Below, one piece after another: positions 53,899-63,300 of a stretch of 64,000 nt of DNA. A program made the position numbers and the translations under genes. Positions within the stretch are counted from its first letter, which is position 1. The number at the start of each line of letters is the position of its first letter. The notes below the pieces were generated by a model. The model made no database searches. It saw only the letters and a program-made list of their open reading frames with translations, and was not told where the DNA came from. Source of the stretch: Spirosoma sp. 48-14 (GTDB lineage: Bacteria > Bacteroidota > Bacteroidia > Cytophagales > Spirosomataceae); contig NZ_MKUD01000088.1 in the NCBI RefSeq assembly GCF_001898575.1, positions 125,928-189,927 of the forward strand, in the 5' to 3' direction.

Positions 53899-56800
53899 AT
53901 GACTTTCTGGAAATCTATCTGCCAACTGAAATTCCTGTCCGTCGTTCTGGGCTTGCTGAGTAGTTCATTTTTAGCATTGGGCGAGAATGAAAACCCAGGT
54001 AAAACCCCAACCCCGCCGACTACTGAAAAGAACGTAACTTCTGCAATGGCGCTTCAAACGGCGCTGAACCAGAGCTTGAGTGTGCAGAACCTGAACGAGA
54101 TGTCGCGCTTACTGGCCCCCTCGAAAATTCAGGTGGCCGACCTGTCGCAGGAAGCTAAAGACGCCAAGTTGCTGTTTGATCAGTTGCAAAGCCAGGGTAA
54201 ACTCCTATCGACACTGACCAACTCCGCCCTGCAAACCCTGCCCATTGCCGTACCCATCGACAACACCAGCCAGGGGTATCTGATGATCAAAAAAGCCACG
54301 TTTTACCCCGACCACGTCGAACTTGATGTGTATGCCCGACTGCTACTGGGTGATCAGGAAATTTACTTCGGCGCTACTGGGGTCAAGTACGTAATGGCAT
54401 CGGGTATAGCTGGAACGGTGGGGCTGGTGATGCTGGGTACGCAGGAGTTTTCGAATACGCAATACAAAGTAAGCCTGACCGGAGGGAGTATGAAAAATGC
54501 GCTACCGAGTAGTGCATCCCAGCTCAAAATCAACTGCGGTAGCTTTGCCGGACTGGTGATCAAAGGCAACCTGGAACTTAATAAAGACACGTTTCTGAAG
54601 CTGGACGATAAAGGGTATCCGATGCCCGACGGAACAGCCGCTGTTGTCTCATCGCCGATTGATTATCAGGCAACGGCGTTGACCGGACTGACGGTGCCGG
54701 TAAAAAATCCGCTGGCGTTTACCCTAAAAAAATCGCAGACGGTGATGGGTTTTGTGTTGGCGAATGTCTCGTTCGACTTCTCCGAAAAAGCAACGCCTTC
54801 GGCTATTACATCGACTGTCGGTTCATTTTTGGGAAACAATTCCAATATGATCAATCAATGGACGGGCCTGTTCGCTACGGCATCGACGGTATATGTTCCG
54901 ATGTTTTTTATTCCGGCAACGCCCAAAGACCCTACGCCCATACGCCCCAGCTTTCAGGCGGGCGTACTACTGCTCGACGACTCCGGGTTGTACATGAATG
55001 CGTCAGGAACCGGCATTGCTAATTTCAGCCAGTTGGGTGGTTCACCCATGACGATCGATCAGATCAGCTTTACGCTAGAAAAAAGCAATTACAGCAACTT
55101 TAGCCTGTCGGGAAAGGTTGGGGTGCTGGCTGCCAAAAGCCCGTTCAAGAAAAATGATAAATCATACGATTTCAGTACGCTTTCTAAAGATGAATACCTG
55201 ACCTACGCTGGTAGCCTGGACGATAAGTCGCAAAGTTTCTCACTAAAAGTCAATCAGCAGGCTAACATGTTCTTTTTGGGGGCGAAATCGACGCTGCGCG
55301 ACGATTCGAAGGTTGATTTTGTGCAGGACACGCCCACTTACCGAAATGCCAGTTTAACAACGGATGGAAATGGGACAAGTGCTTCCGCGGGTGGTAATAC
55401 AACCCTGGAAAGTATAGCAACAGACACAGCCACACCGTCGGCTTCTTCAGGTCTGGTTACGGGTACGAATCGGCTACAGGCTCGGTTGGTAACACCGAAG
55501 TTAAGCTTTCGTTATGTCATCGGTCTGGATGTCAATAGTAAAGAAGTTTCGTACGATACAACGTCAAAAAAAACGAATAACGATAAAATTCTGTCGCTTG
55601 GCGTAGTACTGGTCGAGGACCTGGTCGTTGGGTATTCGTTCCTAAGCAAAAAGCCCATTTTCAAATTCACCCGCATGGGGTACGAGCGATTGGGCAATGT
55701 GCCTGTCTTCGGTAAAATCGGACTAAAAAAGCTGATGGCCGAATACGACGATACCGAAAAGTCGTGTACGGTGAATTTTACCTTTTATGCCAATGTCAAT
55801 CCCTTGTCTAAACAGACGGTTTTTGATACAGGTGACACGACCAAGGTTAAAAACTCTGACACAACATCGACTCTGAATATCACGGCGGGGGTCGATATCA
55901 ACTTTGCCTGGGAAGTCAGCGAAACGCAAACGTCGACCGTTGATTTCAAAGCCAATTTTTCGGGGATAAGTCTAAGCACCTTACGTATTGCAACAGGATC
56001 TTCGGCAGGGTTTACCCTTGATGGTTCTATATCGTTCGACAAAGATGATGAAGAGTATGGAACGGTTTGTCGGGGAAACATTACCGCCGAGTTTAAGATC
56101 AAAGGTGTTTCAAAACTAGCCAAAGCACAGGGCGACGATGAAGACCCCCGAATGGTTGTCAACTGGATTGGTGGGCGCGTCGTTAAGGAAGATGGTAGTG
56201 CCTACAATTTTACCTATTTTGACTTTCTCTTGTCGTTTGGAGAAGCTGGCATACTCATTGGCCCTACCGTTAAAGTGAATGGATTCGGAGCGGGTGTTGC
56301 GGTGAATATGACCCAAACCAATGAGCTGGGCTCACGATACTCCATTACCGGTAAAAAATATTTACCACGGGAGAAAACGGGTGGAGCATTGTTTGCCGTG
56401 ACTTTTTTTGCCACCGATAAACAGCAACGGGGCATGCTGGGTATTTATGCCGAAGGGGCAAAAGGGACGGGGGCCGGAAGTGGCTTTCGTAAACTCAGTA
56501 TCTTTGGGACCTGGGAATTTGCACGCGATTCGGTTGAGTTACCTCAACAGGACGCAAAGACGGCCTTAAAGGCAGCCACTGTACCAAGCAGTTCTACAAC
56601 TCCCCCAACGAATCAGCAAGTCAATAACCTTTCTAAACAGCAGGTTAACAATGCTGTCAAGATGCTGGATGTCTCGTTGGATGATCGGTTCGCCATTTTA
56701 AAATTTGATCTCACCTTCGATGCTTCGACCGACGATTTTATCATGGAAGGGAGTGCGTTTGGGTTCATGCACGTACCGCTGAAAAAACCAGGTTCGTATG

Positions 56801-58170
56801 TGCGCGGGGCCGCTGATGATGAAGGGGCGGGTTTTCTGGGTATGATTCAGCTTAAAATTGTTGCAGAAGGTCTTGTCAAGGAAAATAAGGAGAACAGACA
56901 GGATAAAAAAGAAGGAAAGCCAAAAGGGGATAACGAACCCAATCCGGTGAATGGATATCTCTGGATCGGTCGCCCCGATCAACCATTGGCCATCGAAGTT
57001 AATCTCAACCTTGGTAAAGACGAGTCGCCTACATACCTCAAGATTGGCGCTACTCTGTTTATCGTCGGCGGGAATGTACCTCTGCCAAGCAACCAGGTCA
57101 GGTATTACTCAATCGTTGAAAATGCTAAGGCTCAGATAAATAGCGAACTGAAATCCCGAAACGAAGGGGAGATCAATTTTGATTTACCCACCTCGGTCAT
57201 GCAGGATGGCACCCGCTATTTCAGTCTGGGGCTCTCATTAGGCGGCAGTGTTTATCTGTCTACCCCTACCAAAGCCGTTTCGGTCTATGCCAATTTAACG
57301 TTTGGGTTTGGCTTTATGGTTGCGTACGACAAGGCGTTTAAGTCCTGTAATGGATCACATTGGCTAGGCTCAGGGGTACTCCACGGCTCAGGTGAATTAG
57401 GCATCGTACTAAACCTCAAAAAGACACAGACAAAATTCCAGATTGTGAAGGGTTCCATCACCGCTGCGGGTGTTTTCGATTTCAAGGGCAGCTATGGGGC
57501 TATGATGTTTGAATATACCCTGATGGGGGGTATTGTCGAAGGGCGCGCGTTCATGACGTTTGGTGATTCGCCTTGCCTGTCCCCCACCGTTTTTGAACTG
57601 AACTCCAGGGTCAACCTGGTTAAAGAGACGTCTCCCCAGGCAGCCATTTTTCGGAGCGATGCCACATCCGACGCTTCGGCAACCTACAATGACTACATGA
57701 TCCAGCGTCATGAGATGATTGTGCTCTACACCGATCCGCAAATTCCCGTCTATCAGTTCTGTAACCTAAAGATCGACGGCGGCCAGGTGATCGAAAATGT
57801 GATGATTGCTGGTAATTATTATTCAATAGGCTCACCCCTAAAACGCTATGTTCATTACCAGCCGAATGATCGGATTCGGTTTGTGGCCAATACCGCCGAA
57901 TATGACCTGGATGATCGGAAGGCGACGATTTATACCAAACGGACAACGCTTCATCAACCCAATGCCAACCTGATACTTGTTGTTGAACTGGTTATTACCA
58001 ACGGCGATCAGGCACCCAATTCAGACTGGCTCCCAATTCAGGGCACCGACTTCAGGCAACGATTTACGTTCAGAACCAGAGTTTGGGATAGTTTTTATGC
58101 AGATCAGGCTCAGCGAGTTCAAGATGGAACTGCCACCTACTATTGGTATTACATACGGAATGACAAATAG
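53899..58170 (+). CDS. Very large secreted protein of unknown family
   Basis: A 1423-residue protein with a signal peptide (LKFLSVVLGLLSSSFLALGE). After a helical N-terminal region (TSAMALQTALNQSLSVQNLN) it is dominated by beta-strand repeats of similar style, for example ATFYPDHVELDVYARLLLGD, KISFRYVIGLDVNSK-like and FDLTFDASTDDFIMEGSAFG. It has few Cys residues and no membrane helix beyond the signal. A basic Lys-rich stretch lies near the centre (ENKENRQDKKEGKPKGDNEP). I recognise no family. It follows the TANFOR-like gene by 40 bp and precedes the FN3 protein by 10 bp. An upstream extension to 53818 is rejected because the ATG at 53899 starts the signal peptide. Confidence 0.7.
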   Translation: MTFWKSICQLKFLSVVLGLLSSSFLALGENENPGKTPTPPTTEKNVTSAMALQTALNQSLSVQNLNEMSRLLAPSKIQVADLSQEAKDAKLLFDQLQSQGKLLSTLTNSALQTLPIAVPIDNTSQGYLMIKKATFYPDHVELDVYARLLLGDQEIYFGATGVKYVMASGIAGTVGLVMLGTQEFSNTQYKVSLTGGSMKNALPSSASQLKINCGSFAGLVIKGNLELNKDTFLKLDDKGYPMPDGTAAVVSSPIDYQATALTGLTVPVKNPLAFTLKKSQTVMGFVLANVSFDFSEKATPSAITSTVGSFLGNNSNMINQWTGLFATASTVYVPMFFIPATPKDPTPIRPSFQAGVLLLDDSGLYMNASGTGIANFSQLGGSPMTIDQISFTLEKSNYSNFSLSGKVGVLAAKSPFKKNDKSYDFSTLSKDEYLTYAGSLDDKSQSFSLKVNQQANMFFLGAKSTLRDDSKVDFVQDTPTYRNASLTTDGNGTSASAGGNTTLESIATDTATPSASSGLVTGTNRLQARLVTPKLSFRYVIGLDVNSKEVSYDTTSKKTNNDKILSLGVVLVEDLVVGYSFLSKKPIFKFTRMGYERLGNVPVFGKIGLKKLMAEYDDTEKSCTVNFTFYANVNPLSKQTVFDTGDTTKVKNSDTTSTLNITAGVDINFAWEVSETQTSTVDFKANFSGISLSTLRIATGSSAGFTLDGSISFDKDDEEYGTVCRGNITAEFKIKGVSKLAKAQGDDEDPRMVVNWIGGRVVKEDGSAYNFTYFDFLLSFGEAGILIGPTVKVNGFGAGVAVNMTQTNELGSRYSITGKKYLPREKTGGALFAVTFFATDKQQRGMLGIYAEGAKGTGAGSGFRKLSIFGTWEFARDSVELPQQDAKTALKAATVPSSSTTPPTNQQVNNLSKQQVNNAVKMLDVSLDDRFAILKFDLTFDASTDDFIMEGSAFGFMHVPLKKPGSYVRGAADDEGAGFLGMIQLKIVAEGLVKENKENRQDKKEGKPKGDNEPNPVNGYLWIGRPDQPLAIEVNLNLGKDESPTYLKIGATLFIVGGNVPLPSNQVRYYSIVENAKAQINSELKSRNEGEINFDLPTSVMQDGTRYFSLGLSLGGSVYLSTPTKAVSVYANLTFGFGFMVAYDKAFKSCNGSHWLGSGVLHGSGELGIVLNLKKTQTKFQIVKGSITAAGVFDFKGSYGAMMFEYTLMGGIVEGRAFMTFGDSPCLSPTVFELNSRVNLVKETSPQAAIFRSDATSDASATYNDYMIQRHEMIVLYTDPQIPVYQFCNLKIDGGQVIENVMIAGNYYSIGSPLKRYVHYQPNDRIRFVANTAEYDLDDRKATIYTKRTTLHQPNANLILVVELVITNGDQAPNSDWLPIQGTDFRQRFTFRTRVWDSFYADQAQRVQDGTATYYWYYIRNDK

Positions 58171-58180
58171 CTGTACGGCC

Positions 58181-60331
58181 ATGAAACTATCGATCTACTT
58201 AACCCTTTGCTTCGTCGGTGGGCTCATCAGTCTAGCCCATAGTCAACCAAAACCTGCGGCCAAAACGAAAACACCCGTCAAATCGGCTACTGCGCCAGTC
58301 AACCGGCCTGACAATCGAACCCGGTATGCAATGAAAGGCGAAAAGATGGAAAGCCGTCCGTCAGTTGGTGTTTTGGCAAAAGCTATTGGCCATAAGCTGT
58401 ACCTGCGCTGGGTCCCGACTATGCAAAGCTATTGGGAGTTTGGCTACCGCGACGGTTATGTCGTCGAGCGGGTCAATGTAAAAACGCGTCAACGGGTGGT
58501 CATAAACTCGAACGTGATGCCGAAACCAGCCGCCGACTGGCAACCGTTTATCGACCGGAAAGACCGGAATTACAGCGTATTGTATGCCGCTATTTATGAG
58601 CAGCCTGAGTTTTCGGGCGAGGCAATTACCCAGATGAACGAACGAATTCAGTTGTTTCATTTCGCCTTGTTGGGGGCCGATATGGATTTTAAAGCGGCCT
58701 GTATGGCCGGGCTGGGTTTAATCGACTCAACGGCGGTGCAGGGCGAACGGTATCAGTATGTGATTGGCCATAAATCGGCAGCGCGGTATAAGCTCTTGTC
58801 AGTTGTTTCCTCGGAAGTCGGCCTGGGCGATACGAACCCAATGCCAGCCATCAGGCATTTTGCGGGCAGGGCCGGTGATCGGGTAGCGAACTTATTCGCC
58901 GAAACAGCGTCGGTACGTAGCACATATAATCAGTACCAGATTGAACGGTCGGAAGACGGTGAACACTTTGCTTCTATTTCCAGCCTGCCTTTTATTGTAA
59001 CCAATAAACTCGATACGCTCACTGTCAGCGATACGTTAGACAGTGATGAAATCACGTATCAGTATAGGATTCGGGGATTAACTCTCTTTCAGGAAGTGGG
59101 CCCTTACTCCAATAACGTGCGCATAAAAGCAAAGAGCACGCTCCCAGTCCCTGCGTTTTATTCTGTAAACGAAACCACTGATAAAAACAAGCTGGAAGTA
59201 CAATGGCTATACAAAGATAGCCTTAGCCAATATATCGATCATTACCAGCTTGTTGGCGCTACTGAACAGGGTGGGCCATTTGCACCGATTTCTGAAATTA
59301 TCCCCGCTAATCAGCGGATGACTTATATAAAACCGCTTACGCCCGCTCGTGGATATACCTTTTTTATCAAACTGATTACGCATCTTAAAAAAGGGGATGT
59401 GATGGAAACCCTGGCTTATCCAGTTACACTGGCTGATGACGATCCGCCGGTGCAGCCTCAGGGATTGACGGGGAAAATTGAGCGAAAAGGCGAACTGGGC
59501 ATCGTTACCCTTAGCTGGCAACCCAACCCCGACACTGATTTATACGGATACTTTGTAAATCGGCGCGATAAGGCCGGACAGCGATATTACCGGGTCAATA
59601 ATGAATTCATCAAGCAAACGACCCTAACCGATACGATTCGGCTACAGCAGATGCAGCGCTATGTGTTCTATACTGTTAAGGCACTGGACTTGCTGTTTAA
59701 AGAATCCGTCGATTCGAAAGCGTTGGTGTTGCGCATCCCTGATATCAACCCACCTACTTCGCCCATTATCGACAGTTTTACTGTGACCGACAAAAGGATA
59801 TTTCTGCACTGGACCCGTAGCCATTCGGAGGATGTCCAGAAACATATTCTGTATCGGAAGAAAATGCCCAATGCCAACTGGGAAGAGCTGCTGACCATCA
59901 CCGACACCCTTACTCAAGCCTACACCGACTCCAGCGTGGCCGAAAAAAGCCTGTATGCCTATACAGTGATTGCGTTCGACGACAGCCAGAATCGATCGCA
60001 ACCAGCAACGCCGGTTGTGCTGGAAACACCCTTCTTTACCCGCAACGTCGATTTTTCGCAGTTTACGTCCGCCGTTGTCGATACGACCCGCCAAACGATA
60101 CGGCTGACCTGGGCCTGCAATCAGACCGATAAAATCGACAACTTTCTAATCTACCGGGCCATGCCCGACGATGAGTTGGCGCTGGTCAAAAAAGTGGAAG
60201 GAGACTCGCGGGAGTGGATCGACTATGTAGAAATGCTGCCGAACAAACCGTATCGCTATGTGATCCGGGCCCGGATGCAGGAAGGGTATTTATCGGGCTG
60301 GAAAGAAACGGTAATCGAACGGAAACCATGA
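58181..60331 (+). CDS. Secreted fibronectin-type-III-like repeat protein
   Basis: A 716-residue exported protein, signal peptide ending SLAHSQ, then a Lys/Thr/Pro linker. The rest has several fibronectin-III-like modules, seen from recurring patterns such as IVTLSWQPNPDTDLYGYFVN, RRDKAGQRYYRV, RIFLHWTRSHSEDVQKHILY and TIRLTWACNQTDKIDNFLIY: a Trp in strand B and a Tyr before the turn. Such modules support adhesion or spacer functions on the cell surface. The ATG at 58181 is preferred; an in-frame ATG at 58160 overlaps the previous stop. The stop codon overlaps the next start (ATGA). Confidence 0.78.
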   Translation: MKLSIYLTLCFVGGLISLAHSQPKPAAKTKTPVKSATAPVNRPDNRTRYAMKGEKMESRPSVGVLAKAIGHKLYLRWVPTMQSYWEFGYRDGYVVERVNVKTRQRVVINSNVMPKPAADWQPFIDRKDRNYSVLYAAIYEQPEFSGEAITQMNERIQLFHFALLGADMDFKAACMAGLGLIDSTAVQGERYQYVIGHKSAARYKLLSVVSSEVGLGDTNPMPAIRHFAGRAGDRVANLFAETASVRSTYNQYQIERSEDGEHFASISSLPFIVTNKLDTLTVSDTLDSDEITYQYRIRGLTLFQEVGPYSNNVRIKAKSTLPVPAFYSVNETTDKNKLEVQWLYKDSLSQYIDHYQLVGATEQGGPFAPISEIIPANQRMTYIKPLTPARGYTFFIKLITHLKKGDVMETLAYPVTLADDDPPVQPQGLTGKIERKGELGIVTLSWQPNPDTDLYGYFVNRRDKAGQRYYRVNNEFIKQTTLTDTIRLQQMQRYVFYTVKALDLLFKESVDSKALVLRIPDINPPTSPIIDSFTVTDKRIFLHWTRSHSEDVQKHILYRKKMPNANWEELLTITDTLTQAYTDSSVAEKSLYAYTVIAFDDSQNRSQPATPVVLETPFFTRNVDFSQFTSAVVDTTRQTIRLTWACNQTDKIDNFLIYRAMPDDELALVKKVEGDSREWIDYVEMLPNKPYRYVIRARMQEGYLSGWKETVIERKP

Positions 60332-63300
60332 AACATGCTATACTCGCCTGCTGGCTGCTCTGTTTGCTGGTCGTTACCAACGTGGGGGCTCAGACCTGTA
60401 CACTGACGCTGAATAAATCTTACGATTACCTCAGTACGGGGCAGAGTTCCATCTTGTCCTATGTTGGGTGTACGGGTGGCACGGTCGCCTGGGATCATGG
60501 CCTGGGCACGGGCAATAACAAAACCGTCAGCCCAACCGCTACGACGACTTACAGTGCTACCTGTACACCCGCTAGTGGAGCACCTTGCTCGCAGTCGATC
60601 ACGGTGAATTTTATTAACTGTTCAGTATCCGCCAGTGCGTCTCCATCAATCATCAGTTCCGGCCAAAGCTCCGTTCTGTCCTATACGGGTTGTGTTGGGG
60701 GATCGGTCGACTGGGTCGATAGTCGCGATAACGGTATAGGTTCTGGAAATAACCTGATCGTTACTCCAACAGCTTCCATAACGTACATCGCCCAGTGTAA
60801 CAAAGACAACGGCTACTGTTTAAGCTACGTGACCGTAACTGTAAGTAATTGTTCCATTACCGCTTCGGCCAGTACCACGTCTATTAATGCGGGGCAAAGT
60901 TCAATTCTGTCCTATACGGGTTGCACGGGCGGTACGGTTAGCTGGGACAATGGCGTTGGTACTGGAAATAACCTAACGGTTACGCCTTCCACGACGACTA
61001 CATACCTGGCTACCTGTACACCGTCTGGTAGAGGTAGTTCCTGTTCCAGTTCAGTCAGGGTTTCCGTTACGCCTTGTGCTGTGATTGCCTTAGCCAGTTC
61101 AACGACCATCAATGCCGGACAGAGTACTGAGTTAGTTTATGAGAACTGTACCAACGGAACGGTATCGTGGGATCATGGTGCAGGTACGGGCAATAACCTG
61201 ATCGTCAGTCCATCCATCACGACCACTTATCTGGCGACCTGTACACCCACGGGCGGAGGCACCCCCTGCACCAATTCAGTAACGGTTACGGTCATACCCT
61301 GTACGCTAAGCCTTTCGGCCAGCCCAGCCAGTACAACAACCGGGCAAAGTTCGCTGCTTACTTATTCGGGTTGTTCAAACGGTACCGTCACCTGGAGTAA
61401 TGGGCTGGGTAGTGGAAATAACAAAACGGTCAGTCCATCCCTGACCACGACCTACAGTGCTACCTGTACGCCCAGCGGTGGCGGCAATGCCTGTTCGGCT
61501 TCGGTATCGGTAACCGTCAGTGCTGCCTGTTCCATTGGTGCGTCGGCCAGTCCGTCCAGTATCAATGCGGGGCAAAGTACGGTTTTGTCCTATACGGGTT
61601 GTTCGGGTGGCACGGTGAGTTGGGATAATAGGCTGGGCAACGGCAATAGTAAAACCGTCAGCCCATCCGTTACAACCACTTATGTGGCTACCTGCACATC
61701 AGCGGGCGGGGGAGGTACCTGCTCTAGTTCGGTTTCGGTCACGGTTACGGCCTGTTCGGTGTTGGCTCTGGCTAGTTCGACCACGATTAATAGCGGACAA
61801 ACGACAACCCTGGCTTATGAAAATTGTACGAACGGAACCGTTAGCTGGGACCAAGGTGCAGGTAATGGCAACACGATTGTCGTCAGCCCATCCGTCACCA
61901 CCACCTATCAGGCCACCTGCACACCCAGGGGAGGGGGAAGCCCCTGCACCAGTTCGGTAACCGTTACAGTCAACACCTGCGGATTATCGCTGTCGGCCAG
62001 CCCATCTACGGTCAACGCAGGTCAGAATTCGGTGTTAACCTATACTGGGTGCAGTAATGGTACGGTAAGCTGGGATAATGGGCTGGGCAGCGGTAATTCG
62101 AAAATCGTTAGCCCGACCCTTACAACGACCTATAGTGCCACCTGTACGCCAACGGGTGGGGGGAATGTCTGCACTGGTTCGGTGACGGTCAATGTTACCA
62201 GTTGTAACTTTAGTGTAGGGGCCAGTCCGTCCAATATCAACGCGGGCCAGAGTTCGGTGCTGTCATACAGTGGGTGTAGTAACGGGACGGTGAGTTGGGA
62301 CAATAGGCTGGGCAACGGCAATAGTAAAACCGTCAGCCCATCCGCCACCACGACCTATCAGGCGACCTGTACACCTAATGGTGGGGGAAGCCCCTGCACC
62401 AATTCGATAACGATAACGGTCAACACCTGTAATCTGACGCTATCCGCCAGCCCGTCGACCATCAATGCAGGCCAGGGTTCAGTGCTGACCTACAATGGGT
62501 GTAGCAATGGTACGGTGAGTTGGGATAATGGCGTTGGTTTGGGAAACAGTAAAACGGTAAGCCCAACCCTAACAACAACTTACAGTGCCACCTGTACGCC
62601 AACCGGAGGAGGTACTCCCTGTACGAATACGGTTACCGTTACTGTCAATACCTGCAACTTTACCATTGGGGCCAACCCGGCTACGATCAATGCGGGGCAA
62701 AGCACCTTACTTTCGTACAGTGGTTGCGTTGGGGGGACTGTGACCTGGAATAGCGGCCTGGGAACGGGAAACAGTAAAACCGTCACTCCGGCCATTACGA
62801 CCACCTACAGCGCTACCTGTGCTCCTAACGGGGGAGGATCGTTCTGTACCGGTTCGGTTACCGTTACTGTGAATACCTGTAGTATAGTGATTTCCGCCAG
62901 TCCGTCCACCATCAATGCGGGGCAGAGCTCGGTATTGACCTATACCGGATGCAGTAATGGAACGGTGAGTTGGGATAACGGACTTGGTACGGGTAACACC
63001 AAAACTGTTAGCCCATCAGCAACCACAACGTACACGGGCACCTGTACACCAACAGGTGGCGGTTCGCCTTGTACAAACTCCGTAGTTGTTACAGTCAATC
63101 CACTGCCGTGTAGTCTAACGACATCAGCTACGTCAACTACCATCAACACGGGAATCAGTACGATACTTTCCTATGCAGGCTGTACGGGTGGCACCGTTAC
63201 CTGGAATAATGGTTTAGGAACGGGCAATACCAAGACCGTTAGTCCGTCGACAACGACCGTATACCAGGCCACCTGTGCACCCGCCGGTGGGGGTAGTTCC

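Noticed and set aside
60912..63149. Several minus-strand open frames opposite the repeat protein
   Set aside because: They are shadows of the repeats, carry the same repeated pattern in antisense and lack any start context.
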